Assembly: GCF_042432825.1 (NCBI RefSeq)
Contig: NZ_JBHLWN010000078.1
Coordinates: 1 to 32,196 of the forward strand
Origin: Gordoniibacillus chartarius
Lineage (GTDB): Bacteria > Bacillota > Bacilli > Paenibacillales > NBRC-103111
Direction: 5' to 3'
DNA: 32,196 bases
Position numbers and translations under genes: made by a program. This document shows positions 22,925 to 31,317 of this stretch, in pieces. The notes under the pieces are model-generated. The model did no database searches. It worked only from the letters and a program-made list of their open reading frames with translations, and was not told the origin of the DNA. How positions within the stretch are numbered: position 1 is the stretch's first letter; every line of letters begins with the position of its first letter.

Positions 22925-24535
22925 TCACTTGAATTTGCTTCGGTATTCGCCCGGTGTCATTTTCATGTAGTTTTTGAACACGATGTTAAAATAGGTGCTG
23001 TTTTCGTACCCGACCATCTCGCCGATTTCGTGGATTTTATACCGGGTCTGCCTTAATAATTCCTTCGCCTTGTTCAGTCGAAGATTCGTCAAATATTCCT
23101 GGATGCTGATCTTCATTTTTTCTTTGAATAAAATCCGGAGATAGTTGGGACTCAGATATACCCGCTCTGAAAGAGAGATAAGCGTAATCGGGTGACGGTA
23201 ATCCTGATTTAGGATCGTGAGGATTTCGTTGATGATGTAATCATCTTTATTGCGTTTTTTTCGCTCCATGTACGAAGAGATGGAAGTGAAGATGTTGTTC
23301 GTATATTGGGTCACATCCGGGATGGTCTTGGCATTAAGAATATGCTCATAAATCTCCCTTTCTTCTTCCGCTATCCTCCCCAAGCTTTCGCCCGCACCTG
23401 CCAATTGCATGGCCAAATTGGAAATCAGCAGAATGAACAAGCTCTGGAAGCGAGCCCAGTTCCGGCGGGGATCCACGCGCATGACTTGGACTAGCCGGTC
23501 AAGATCCGCTTCACTATACTCGCCTTTCATTGCCGCATCGATCAGCTGCGCAATGGCAGCCTTAGGATCCTGCTGTTCCGTTTCCAATGCATCGCTATGG
23601 GGCTCCTGACACGCCGAAAAATGAACGAGCTGCCCATACCCCAGCTTGATTTTGCGGCTAGCGGCAACCCGCGATTGCCGATAAGCGTTGGGCAGCTCTT
23701 CCACATTCGCAACCAGATCACTGACGCCGATCGTAAACTTATAGTTGACGGTTTCGGACAACAATCGTATTTCCCGATCAATATCGTCGATGGTCCGCGC
23801 CCCTTCCTCCTCCCCTTTAACCAAGGAATGCAGAAGGACAATGATGCAATTGCCCGAACTCTTAAATACGTACACATGCTTTGGGCTGCAGGCGCTTTCA
23901 AGTTTGTGTAAAACCACTTGGAGAACATCGGAAAGCTGAAAAACATCCGTGTCGCCGTCAACATCTAGCTCGATTAGAGCCAGCTTGTACATCCCGACCA
24001 TGTTTAACTGGAGATCGCGTGCCTGAACAATTAAAGACTTCATATCATGGGTGTTCTTCCCCGAAACAAGGAAGTCTTCGAGAAATCGGGATTGCAAATA
24101 ACGAAGATTATCGTGAAATTGTTCGATGATTTTGTTATGTGCAATGCTCGTGAGCTTCTCGTCGATCAGAATGGAAGTCGTCTTTTTGATCACGCTTATT
24201 AATTCCTCTTGTTTAATCGGTTTGATCAAATAGTGATAGGCCCGAACCTCCATCGCTTCCTGAAGAAGACGCACATCCTCATGTCCGCTGGAAAATATGA
24301 ATTTTGCATGAGGGCACAGCCTCATGATGTTTTTGGCCATCTCGATCCCGTTCATACCCGGCATCATCACGTCGCTGATGATGATATCAGGCATGAACGT
24401 TGTCGCTTTTTCCAAACCATCCAACCCGTTGAACGCCGCTTCCACCTGCCGGATGCCCATGATATCCCAATCAATGTAATGCTGCATGGCATTTCTCTCA
24501 AAATCGTTATCTTCCACAATCAGTAATTTCGCCAT
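22925..24535 (-). CDS. Response regulator, YesN/AraC-type
   Basis: A 536-residue regulator. The receiver domain (1-120) has the acidic pair E8-D9, phosphoacceptor Asp55 in DIIISDVMMPG and Lys of the YLIKPIKQEEL motif. A long middle region contains a diverged GGDEF-like/helical linker. The C-terminal AraC double helix-turn-helix is DYRHPITLISLSERVYLSPNYLRILFKEKMKISIQEYL, then ELLRQTRYKIHEIGEMVGYENSTYFNIVFKNYMKMTPGEYR. The ATG at 24535 is used; an ATG three codons earlier lacks spacing from AAAAGG. It is co-transcribed with the kinase and follows the metallohydrolase gene by 145 bases. Confidence 0.95.
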   Translation of the reverse strand: MAKLLIVEDNDFERNAMQHYIDWDIMGIRQVEAAFNGLDGLEKATTFMPDIIISDVMMPGMNGIEMAKNIMRLCPHAKFIFSSGHEDVRLLQEAMEVRAYHYLIKPIKQEELISVIKKTTSILIDEKLTSIAHNKIIEQFHDNLRYLQSRFLEDFLVSGKNTHDMKSLIVQARDLQLNMVGMYKLALIELDVDGDTDVFQLSDVLQVVLHKLESACSPKHVYVFKSSGNCIIVLLHSLVKGEEEGARTIDDIDREIRLLSETVNYKFTIGVSDLVANVEELPNAYRQSRVAASRKIKLGYGQLVHFSACQEPHSDALETEQQDPKAAIAQLIDAAMKGEYSEADLDRLVQVMRVDPRRNWARFQSLFILLISNLAMQLAGAGESLGRIAEEEREIYEHILNAKTIPDVTQYTNNIFTSISSYMERKKRNKDDYIINEILTILNQDYRHPITLISLSERVYLSPNYLRILFKEKMKISIQEYLTNLRLNKAKELLRQTRYKIHEIGEMVGYENSTYFNIVFKNYMKMTPGEYRSKFK

Positions 24536-24679
24536 GGTTAACATACCTTTTCTTTGATCTTTTATTTGGTTCCCAATACGGGATTTCCGTCTAGCACCAC
24601 TATAACGGAGGAAGATTAACGGGATATAAAGTAATTTTTTTCTAGGGGTAAAGTTGCGGTATGGGGTCTAACGACCGGT

Positions 24680-26362
24680 CTAAAATCGGACATGCAGATC
24701 CACCTTGCTCAATAACGATCGAATGCGCGAAAGCTCAAAATATTCGGCCGGCACTTCGCCTGCCCTATAACGGCGATCGCGATTAAAATATCCGAAGTAC
24801 AGGTTTCTGAATATGCTTTGCAATTCATCCATTTCAAACAATTTCACTGTCTTAACGGTGCCCTCCACCTCGATATTCACTTCGGCGGCTACACTTATCT
24901 TGCTGGTTATCTCCTTGGAAAACGCAGTCTTATGCGGATCGTCATCGATCCAGAACCGTCCGTCCGCCGGTTCCCCATCCTTCATAACCTTCACGGTCAG
25001 ATCGGATTTGAAGTCTCTGTTCACAAACGGTGTGTTTTTTATGTAAACCGGGTTTGCAATAGCAACATTACCAGCCGCATCATAACATTTTGCGAGGATG
25101 TAGCTATCCTGGCTGATAATCGTAATTTCATTCACTTCAATACGCTCCTCGTTTACGCTGTATTCCTTCCACACCTCGCCATTGACGATGAGTTGAACCT
25201 GATGCAGAGGCGCCTCACAGCATGGAAACGCTTCGATCCGAACGCGGAATTCCTCCCCCGCTTGATAGTTCAGCACCGCTCCCGGCAGTTGTCCGTTCAC
25301 GCTCAAGAGGACGATTGGACCCGAGGATACGATGTTCCTTCCGGCTTTAACGGATGTACATAAGGCATCAATAGTGAAATCCTCCAAATAGGTATATGTT
25401 TTAAATTCGAGGTACTTCGTTTGATTCGTATCGAACGTATGGTCCGTCTCGGCCACTCCCGGCATAAAATACCCGTTGTTTAAGGCATCGTACCAAAGGC
25501 TTTGGTAATAGCGGTGATCGCGGTCATACCCCATGATCACCATCGCATCAATCGATTCCGCCAGTATTTCGAACCCCAATGTTGCCGCGATATTACTGAT
25601 GAATTCCCCCTCATGAAACCACCAGCTTGTCGGATGCGCAGCAACCGCAACGGAATTCCGGCCTCGCTCTCTCCTGAGCGCTTCGTAGGGATAGGGGATC
25701 ATGAATCTCGGCTCGTCTCCAATTTTCGTAAAAAGCCACGGATCCCATGCCCGATCATAATATTGGCTAAAAGGCGGCTTCTGGTCATAGTTCATTATAA
25801 ACATGTGCCCATAACGGCATTTCACTATTTCGTTTCCGATGTCCAGAATAAAGCTATCGTTATTTGCGGCCGCGATTACATCAGAGAACCGTTCCCTATA
25901 GGAAACCTCGGCATTATAACAAACATCTATATCTTCTCTATGAGTTTCTTGATCATATGGCGAACCTGCGAAGAAGAAGTGATAATCTTCCCCTTTCATG
26001 ACCGTAGAAGCATACTCTAGGTTGCCGGTTTGTACACTCAGACTTCTTGACACGTGAGAATGCGCATCAAAGGAATACAGTCCAAGCCGCTTCGTATCGA
26101 TGATTTCCGTTAACACCGTCTCTAACACTACGTCATCTTGAGCCATCTGTATGTTTACCTTTACGGGCGAGAATAACTTCCCTTTCGTAATTTCAATCCC
26201 GTACTCTCCAGGCGCCAGTTCAAACACATATTCTCCGTTACAATAGACGGTTGCCTTGTTATTTTCTCGGGGCGTCTCGCTACAATTCGAAATCGCGTAT
26301 ACATGGATCCGGCAAAATATCGCTTCTTTTTTTTCATTGCATACCCGTGCCGTAAATTTCAT
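24680..26362 (-). CDS. CehA/McbA-family (PHP-type) metallohydrolase
   Basis: A 560-residue protein. After an N-terminal beta-rich region, the metal site begins with YSFDAHSH (His101, His103), then IGNEIV, AAHPTSWWFHEG and, near residue 310, VAETDHTFD; these follow the order of the PHP-like phosphoesterase fold of CehA (carbaryl hydrolase) and McbA relatives. The C-terminal 200 residues are beta-sandwich-like. No signal peptide is visible, so it is probably cytoplasmic. Proteins of this group in such clusters often have unknown sugar-linked substrates; phosphoester or carbamate hydrolysis is family knowledge, not shown here. The start ATG 26362 has AGGGAGG six bases upstream; the earlier in-frame start (26383) is unsupported. 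It heads a block with the two-component genes. Confidence 0.8.
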   Translation of the reverse strand: MKFTARVCNEKKEAIFCRIHVYAISNCSETPRENNKATVYCNGEYVFELAPGEYGIEITKGKLFSPVKVNIQMAQDDVVLETVLTEIIDTKRLGLYSFDAHSHVSRSLSVQTGNLEYASTVMKGEDYHFFFAGSPYDQETHREDIDVCYNAEVSYRERFSDVIAAANNDSFILDIGNEIVKCRYGHMFIMNYDQKPPFSQYYDRAWDPWLFTKIGDEPRFMIPYPYEALRRERGRNSVAVAAHPTSWWFHEGEFISNIAATLGFEILAESIDAMVIMGYDRDHRYYQSLWYDALNNGYFMPGVAETDHTFDTNQTKYLEFKTYTYLEDFTIDALCTSVKAGRNIVSSGPIVLLSVNGQLPGAVLNYQAGEEFRVRIEAFPCCEAPLHQVQLIVNGEVWKEYSVNEERIEVNEITIISQDSYILAKCYDAAGNVAIANPVYIKNTPFVNRDFKSDLTVKVMKDGEPADGRFWIDDDPHKTAFSKEITSKISVAAEVNIEVEGTVKTVKLFEMDELQSIFRNLYFGYFNRDRRYRAGEVPAEYFELSRIRSLLSKVDLHVRF

Positions 26363-26446
26363 CTCCATCCTCCCTATCACCATGAGTATTAAATCAAATG
26401 GGTCGGGTTATATATCCTGATCCATTGATCCTGCCTGTTTTGTTAC

Positions 26447-26476
26447 ATTATATTGCTGCATCAATTTAACTCACAA
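26447..26476 (-). promoter_or_regulatory. Promoter of the metallohydrolase gene
   Basis: Minus strand TTGTGA (26476-26471), 18-base spacer, TATAAT (26452-26447). The transcript would have a leader of about 78 bases. The remaining gap up to the plus-strand Pho-type box at 26620 has no other clear feature. Confidence 0.65.
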
Positions 26477-26619
26477 TTCAAAATCCATCGATATTAATTG
26501 CAATAAATCATTCTTGTCTTTCTACCCGATGATATATTTCTACTTTTCTGATAGATAAAAACACTGTAAGCCGATGGTTCATTTCCTGCGCGTCCTGTTA
26601 AATCCAACTGTAATCCACG

Positions 26620-26673
26620 TTTACAAACAATCGCATTTCCCTTAACCAACCCTTAACACTAGCTTTCTATACT
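26620..26673 (+). promoter_or_regulatory. PhoP-type box and -10 element of the ABC importer operon
   Basis: TTTACA (26620), TTAACC (26642) and TTAACA (26653) stand at exact multiples of 11 bases; the fourth slot (26631, TCGCAT) is degenerate. Bacillus PhoP binds such TT(A/T)ACA direct repeats with 11-bp periodicity. A TATACT -10 element at 26668-26673 without a good -35 puts the array at about -60 to -22, the classic activating position. Control by phosphate starvation is therefore likely; this is inferred from the motif. Confidence 0.6.
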
Positions 26674-26721
26674 GAAATGAAGCTATTTCCTGCTAATCTA
26701 CCAGACAAAGAGGAGAGAACC

Positions 26722-27786
26722 ATGTTGTTGAAAAAACGATTCGCACTCTTGAGCTTGACCGCTATGTTCGTATTCAGCGGCTGCGGCACGAACGATGCCC
26801 CGGCAGCCAGCCAAGGCGCGCAGCCTGCGCCGAAGCAAGAGGCTCCGAAGGCTGAAGCCGCCGCCCCAATCTCCGGCAAGCTCTCCTTCTATACATCCCA
26901 GCCGGAGGACGATCTGACAAAGCTGATCGCCGCCTTCAATAAGAAATACCCGGATGTCAAAGTCGAGAGCTTCCGCTCCGGCACCGAAGAAGTCGTAGCC
27001 AAGCTGCAGGCCGAGAGCAAGGCCGGCAAAGTCCAGGCCGACGTGCTGCTGCTGGCCGACGCCGTTACGTTCGAAGGCCTGAAGAAGCAAAACCTGCTCG
27101 CTTCCTACAAATCGCCGGAGCTGGCCAAGATCCCGAAAGAACTGGCTGATGCAGACGGCGCATACACCGGCACTAAGGTGATGGCAACCGTGCTCGCGGT
27201 AAATACGTCGAAGGTCAAGACGCTTCCGACTTCCTGGAAGCTCCTGACAACAGCCGAAAGTAAAGACGCCGGCATTATGCCGAGCCCGCTGTATTCCGGC
27301 GCCGCCGCTTACAACGTAGGCGTGTTCACCCGCACGGACGGCTTCGGCTGGGACTTCCTCAAGAGCCTGAAGGCCAACAACATCTCCGTCGTCAAAGGGA
27401 ACGGAGCCGTGCTGAACGCTGTAGCCAGCGGTGAAAAATCGTACGGCATGGTCGTCGACTACCTCGTCGCCCGCGAGAAAGCGAAGGGCTCCCCGGTTGA
27501 GCTGATTTATCCGACCGAGGGCGTTCCGGTCATTACGGAGCCGATCGCCATTATAAAGGGCACGGCGAACGAGAAAGCCGCGCAAGCATTCGTCGACTTC
27601 GTTCTTTCCGAGGACGGCCAGAAGCTCGCTTCCAGCATCGGTTATGCTCCGATCCGCGAAGGGGTAGCCGCACCGCAAGGTCTCAAAGGCGTCGGCCAAT
27701 TCAAAGTGCTCTCCTCCGACATTTCCAAACTGGCAGAAGCCCGCGAAGCCGACAAGAAGCAATTCACCGAAGTCTTCGGACAATAA
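26722..27786 (+). CDS. ABC solute-binding lipoprotein, FbpA-like but probably not for iron
   Basis: A 354-residue extracellular lipoprotein: signal MLLKKRFALLSLTAMFVFSGC with lipobox Cys21, then a Thiamine/iron-type binding protein (class II fold): GKLSFYTSQPEDDLTKLIAAFNKKYP, ADVLLLADAVTFEGLKKQ, PTSWKLLTTAESKDAGIMPSPLYSGAA, AVASGEKSYGMVVDYLVARE, EGVPVITEPIAIIKG. The iron-binding subgroup normally has a tandem Tyr (N-x-Y-Y) where this has VVDYLV, and a His/Tyr-rich N-terminal loop where this has SQPEDD. AfuA and PhnS relatives that bind hexose phosphate or aminoethylphosphonate have the same departures. The ATG at 26722 follows GAGGAG; earlier in-frame codons lack a site. First gene of a three-gene importer behind a Pho-type box. 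Confidence 0.9.
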   Translation: MLLKKRFALLSLTAMFVFSGCGTNDAPAASQGAQPAPKQEAPKAEAAAPISGKLSFYTSQPEDDLTKLIAAFNKKYPDVKVESFRSGTEEVVAKLQAESKAGKVQADVLLLADAVTFEGLKKQNLLASYKSPELAKIPKELADADGAYTGTKVMATVLAVNTSKVKTLPTSWKLLTTAESKDAGIMPSPLYSGAAAYNVGVFTRTDGFGWDFLKSLKANNISVVKGNGAVLNAVASGEKSYGMVVDYLVAREKAKGSPVELIYPTEGVPVITEPIAIIKGTANEKAAQAFVDFVLSEDGQKLASSIGYAPIREGVAAPQGLKGVGQFKVLSSDISKLAEAREADKKQFTEVFGQ

Positions 27787-27804
27787 GAAGCGGAGCAGAG
27801 TGTA

Positions 27805-29562
27805 ATGGCCGATTCCAAACAGCTTGAACTTATGCAGGAGGGACAAGGGGGCAACCCCTCCCTCCTTTCTTTTCCCCGGCGGCTCGTCAGGCTGGTTCTG
27901 TTCGGCCTGGCGCTAGCGGGGCTGTTCGTCTTCTTCGTTCTGCCCATCGCCAAGCTGGTCATCTTAAGTATCAGCGCACCCAGCAGCGCCGGACTTACCC
28001 TGTCCCATTACATCGAACTGCTGGGGCAGAAGCGGCTCTGGAAGACGCTGAACGATACGGCCATCATTGTCCTCGGCTCCTCCGCCGTCTCCATTGCGAT
28101 CGGCGTCATGGCCGCCTGGCTGATGGCTTATTCCGATATTCGGCATAAGAAAATGCTGCATATGGCGATGCTGATTACGTTTATTTTGCCTTCGTATGTG
28201 CTGACGCTGTCCTGGTCGTCCTTCATGGGCACCCAGGGGCTTGCCGCTTCCGTGCTGCATCTGTTCGATCCGGCCGCCAAGCCGTGGAGCATGTACAGCT
28301 ACGGCGGCATTATTTTCGTCATGGGGATTCATCATTTCCCGCTCGTTTACCTGTTTACCGTCGATGTATTGAAGAAAATCCCGCGCGATCTGGAATGGGC
28401 TTCACGGGCCGGCGGCGCGGGCAAATGGAAGACGTTCCGGCTCGTCACGCTGCCGCTTGCGCTGCCCGGCTTAACCGCGGGCGGTCTGATCGCGTTCCTG
28501 GCTTCGCTCGACAATTTCGGGATTCCGGCCTTCCTCGGCATTCCGAAGAACATTTCCGTGCTGAGCACGCTCATCTATGAAGAAATTATCGGCTTCGGTC
28601 CGACCGCCTTCGCGCGGGGAGCCGCCTTATCCGTCATCTTGGGCATAATCGCCGTAGCCGGCACGCTTCTTCAGTGGTTATCGGTACGAAAAATCAGAAC
28701 GGCAGATACTGTCGTCGAGGGCGACAGCCCCCGCTACTCGCTCGGCAAGCATCGGGGATGGATCACGGCCGCCGTATGGGCGTTTCTCGCCCTCATCACG
28801 GTCGTTCCGCTCTTCTCGATGATCGCCATCTCGCTCAAGCGGGCGTACGGGCTTCCGTTCCGGCCGGCCAATCTGACGTTTTCCAACTATAGCTATATTT
28901 TGTTCGAGAACCCGAAGGTGTGGCAGTCGATCCAGAATAGTCTGCAGCTGTCTCTCGTTACGGTGCTCGTTTGCCTCGTGCTGGGCTCGCTGCTCGCCTA
29001 TTTCCGCGTACGGAAGCCGTCCTGGCTGACCAAATCGGCCGAGCTCGCCGTAGCGCTTCCCTACACCTTGCCGGGAATCGTGTTCGCCTTATCGATGATC
29101 TTCGTCTGGATGGAGCCGATTCCCGGCTGGAATCCGGGCGTTTACGGCACCGTACGCATTCTGTTCATCGCCTATGTATGCCGCTTTCTGATTTTGCAGG
29201 TGCGGGCCGGCATTACCTCCTTCATGCAAATCGATCCGTCGATGGAGGAGGCCGCCCATATATTCGGTGCGGGGTTTTGGCGCAAGTGGTTTACCGTTCT
29301 GCTGCCGCTTCTGCTGCCGGGCCTCCTGAGCGGGGCGTTCCTCGTCTTCCTGACGGCGCTTACGGAGCTGACGGTATCCGCCTTGCTCTGGGCCAGCGGC
29401 TCGCAAACGATCGGCATCACGATCTTCAGCTTCGAGCAGGCGGGCAGCACGTTGTATTCCACCGCCCTCTCCAGCCTGATCGTGCTTGTCGTCCTGGCCG
29501 GCATGGGGGCTCTTGCGTTGATCCAACAGTTGTCGGCCAAGAAGGGAGTTCAACAGCTATGA
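27805..29562 (+). CDS. ABC importer permease, fused FbpB-type
   Basis: A 585-residue inner-membrane protein that joins two permease units, about 12 segments in all. Each half has an EAA-type loop: EWASRAGGAGKWKTFRLVTLPLALPGLTAG near residue 200 and EAAHIFGAGFWRKWFTVLLPLLLPGLLSG near 490. One polypeptide forms the whole channel, as in FbpB, PhnU/V-like and AfuB proteins. Start at ATG 27805 after a GGAG site, 19 bases after the binding-protein stop. The stop overlaps the start of the ATPase gene (ATGA), so translation is coupled. Confidence 0.95.
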   Translation: MADSKQLELMQEGQGGNPSLLSFPRRLVRLVLFGLALAGLFVFFVLPIAKLVILSISAPSSAGLTLSHYIELLGQKRLWKTLNDTAIIVLGSSAVSIAIGVMAAWLMAYSDIRHKKMLHMAMLITFILPSYVLTLSWSSFMGTQGLAASVLHLFDPAAKPWSMYSYGGIIFVMGIHHFPLVYLFTVDVLKKIPRDLEWASRAGGAGKWKTFRLVTLPLALPGLTAGGLIAFLASLDNFGIPAFLGIPKNISVLSTLIYEEIIGFGPTAFARGAALSVILGIIAVAGTLLQWLSVRKIRTADTVVEGDSPRYSLGKHRGWITAAVWAFLALITVVPLFSMIAISLKRAYGLPFRPANLTFSNYSYILFENPKVWQSIQNSLQLSLVTVLVCLVLGSLLAYFRVRKPSWLTKSAELAVALPYTLPGIVFALSMIFVWMEPIPGWNPGVYGTVRILFIAYVCRFLILQVRAGITSFMQIDPSMEEAAHIFGAGFWRKWFTVLLPLLLPGLLSGAFLVFLTALTELTVSALLWASGSQTIGITIFSFEQAGSTLYSTALSSLIVLVVLAGMGALALIQQLSAKKGVQQL

Positions 29563-30608
29563 GTATTCAACTCACCGGAGTCAGCAAAGCCTTCGGAAAA
29601 TTCCAAGCGATTGAATCGCTCAGCTTATCGATCCAATCCGGCGAATTCGTCGCCATTCTCGGCCCATCGGGCTGCGGCAAAACGACGCTGCTGCGCATGC
29701 TCGCCGGCTTCGAGCAGCCGACGACGGGCGAAATTGCGATGAACGGTACCGTCGTCGCGAAGCCCGGCTTCAGCCTCCCGCCGGAGAAGCGGCGGATCGG
29801 CATGGTGTTCCAGGCGTTTGCCCTCTGGCCGCATATGAACGTCGCCGAGCATGTCCGGTTTCCGATACGCCATCACAAGGAAACGCCTGCCCGGGTCCGC
29901 GCGAACGAGCAGGAGCGGATCGCCGGCGTCCTGCAGATGGTCGGCCTGTCGCAGCACGGCACGCGCATGCCGCATGAGCTGTCCGGCGGGCAGAAGCAGC
30001 GCGTCGCCATCGCGCGGGCGATCGCCGCCGAGCCTTCCCTGCTGCTCATGGACGAACCTCTCAGCAGTTTGGATGCGATGCTTCGCATGGAGATGCGCCG
30101 CGAAATTCAGGCGATCCACCGGCAGACGGGGACGGCCATCGTCTATGTCACGCATGATCAGGGCGAGGCGCTCGCTATGGCGGACCGGATCGTCGTCATG
30201 AAGGACGGCCGCATCGAGCAAATCGGTACGCCGCAGGACATTTACTTGCGCCCGCAGACAGAATTCGTCGCCAGGTTCGTTTCGAAGGCGAATTTGGTGA
30301 GGGGGCGATGGGAGCGGAATCATTTTACCCCGATTGGCGGGGATGGAACGGTGCGATGGAATGGCGAGCGGGTCGCGGATTATTTCAAAGAAGCCGGCAT
30401 GTATCCGGTTCGTCCGGATCAGTTCCAGCTCGGCGCTCCCGGCCGGGCCCGCGGACTGCGGGGCGAGGTGAGGAACGTGCAGTTCCAGGGTAAGGAGTTC
30501 CATTACCATGTCCACTGCGCGGACGGCCTATTGGAAATCAGTTCTCCGCTGCAGTTTCAGCTGAACGACGAAGTCTCGATGACCTTAGCGGGGGGCGAGG
30601 AAGACTGA
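29559..30608 (+). CDS. ABC importer ATPase, FbpC-type
   Basis: A 349-residue ATPase of the MalK/FbpC group. Walker A GPSGCGKTTLLRMLAGFE (near 40), Q-loop MVFQAFALWPHMNV, ABC signature ELSGGQKQRVAIARAI, Walker B LLLMDEPLSSLD, and the H-loop VYVTHDQGEALAMAD follow in the usual order. The last 110 residues form a TOBE-like regulatory domain (PVRPDQFQLG, EVRNVQFQGKEFHYHV). The ATG at 29559 overlaps the permease stop as ATGA; the frame is open far upstream inside the permease gene but without family resemblance. It completes the importer and ends at a terminator. Confidence 0.97.
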   Translation: MSIQLTGVSKAFGKFQAIESLSLSIQSGEFVAILGPSGCGKTTLLRMLAGFEQPTTGEIAMNGTVVAKPGFSLPPEKRRIGMVFQAFALWPHMNVAEHVRFPIRHHKETPARVRANEQERIAGVLQMVGLSQHGTRMPHELSGGQKQRVAIARAIAAEPSLLLMDEPLSSLDAMLRMEMRREIQAIHRQTGTAIVYVTHDQGEALAMADRIVVMKDGRIEQIGTPQDIYLRPQTEFVARFVSKANLVRGRWERNHFTPIGGDGTVRWNGERVADYFKEAGMYPVRPDQFQLGAPGRARGLRGEVRNVQFQGKEFHYHVHCADGLLEISSPLQFQLNDEVSMTLAGGEED

Positions 30609-30621
30609 GGATGGACGAAGG

Positions 30622-30652
30622 GAGCCCTAAGCATCGCTGCTTCGGGCTCTTT
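30622..30652 (+). terminator. Terminator of the Pho-box importer operon
   Basis: GAGCCC-...-GGGCTC stem (30622-30649) with an AAGCA/TGCTT inner stem, followed by TTT. It lies 14 bases past the ATPase stop. Confidence 0.8.
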
Positions 30653-30669
30653 ATGGTCCAATCATACGA

Positions 30670-30710
30670 GAAACCTCCACATCCACGCTTAGCATGGAGA
30701 TGGAGGTTCC
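30670..30710 (-). terminator. Imperfect hairpin after the yjdF-type gene
   Basis: An interrupted stem: AACCTCC at one end pairs with GGAGGTT at the other, and TCCA with TGGA inside. It begins 14 bases downstream of the yjdF-type stop on the minus strand but has only TTTC after it, so termination is probable rather than sure. Confidence 0.4.
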
Positions 30711-30723
30711 CGGCAGGTGACAG

Positions 30724-31134
30724 CTAGTGTCCACGATGCTTTTCTTTGGCTTTCCGTTCCTTTAACAGCCTGATATGCGCCTTCTTCTCTTCGCGCTGCT
30801 GCTTCGAGTCTGCTCGCTTCTCCAGCTTGCGCTTTTCGTACTCGAGCTTCATAGCGTCCTGCGCGTGAGATGAAATGCCTTTCCTGCTCATTTCCAAAGC
30901 CGCCTGCCTGGCCAATCGCTTCGGATTCACCCGCTTGGTCTCGGGAAGCATAACCGCAACCTCTTGAGTCAGTCCGCTTACCAGCTGCATCATATGCTTG
31001 CGGATAAACTCCAGTACTTCCTCATCGTGAGGCTCCGGGCCAAAAACAAATTTGGCGGCCTTCAGCTTGCCTTGGTCTTGTGCTTCAACGACTCCAACCC
31101 AGTACTGACCATCATGATAAACCGTGAGCTTCAT
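30724..31134 (-). CDS. yjdF: YjdF-family protein (DUF2992)
   Basis: A 136-residue protein of the YjdF family. The opening MKLTVYHDGQYWVGVVEAQD and FVFGPEPHDEEVLEFI block are diagnostic; the C-terminal half is a highly charged helix (KLEYEKRKLEKRADSKQQREEKKAHIRLLKERKAKEKHRGH). The function is unknown; in Bacillus subtilis and others it sits behind the yjdF riboswitch that responds to azaaromatic compounds, so the protein may bind or modify such ligands. A GAGGGGG site is ten bases upstream of the ATG and is sequestered in the leader. A good promoter and structured leader precede it, and the gene is alone in its transcript. Confidence 0.9.
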   Translation of the reverse strand: MKLTVYHDGQYWVGVVEAQDQGKLKAAKFVFGPEPHDEEVLEFIRKHMMQLVSGLTQEVAVMLPETKRVNPKRLARQAALEMSRKGISSHAQDAMKLEYEKRKLEKRADSKQQREEKKAHIRLLKERKAKEKHRGH

Positions 31135-31140
31135 TGCCTA

Positions 31141-31264
31141 ACGTCCCCCTCATTGTAAAACGAAACGATGGACATCCCGAGGGGGGAAGGTTACTGACAT
31201 GGCGGTCTTAGAATAGGCCATGCGCCTGGACTACCAACCAGGCCGTGTTTTTTCGTTTCATTCA
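31141..31264 (-). ncRNA. Probable yjdF riboswitch in the 5' leader
   Basis: The 130-base leader of yjdF folds readily. An outer stem GAAACGA (31259-31253) pairs with TCGTTTC (31168-31162), a perfect GCCTGG/CCAGGC hairpin with an 8-base loop lies at 31224-31243, and the CCCCCTC at 31185-31179 can pair with GAGGGGG (31151-31145), the ribosome binding site, so ligand binding could expose it. The position before a yjdF gene is where this riboswitch class occurs; I judge from placement and structure, not from a covariance model. The ligand class in other organisms is azaaromatic compounds. Confidence 0.6.
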
Positions 31265-31270
31265 AGACCG

Positions 31271-31299
31271 ATTATATTTCCATATTCATGAAATCGCAA
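31271..31299 (-). promoter_or_regulatory. Sigma-A promoter of yjdF
   Basis: Minus strand TTGCGA (31299-31294), 17-base spacer, TATAAT (31276-31271). Transcription would begin near 31264, exactly at the 5' base of the structured leader. Confidence 0.85.
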
Positions 31300-31317
31300 G
31301 TCGGCCTTAGTCCAAAA

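Noticed and set aside
26698..27846. 382-codon minus-strand frame opposite the binding-protein gene
   Set aside because: Same reason: mirror of a real lipoprotein gene with strong family motifs and a signal peptide on the plus strand.
28971..29558. Upstream extension of the ATPase frame into the permease gene
   Set aside because: It overlaps strongly conserved permease sequence in another frame; the ATPase begins at the ATGA overlap.
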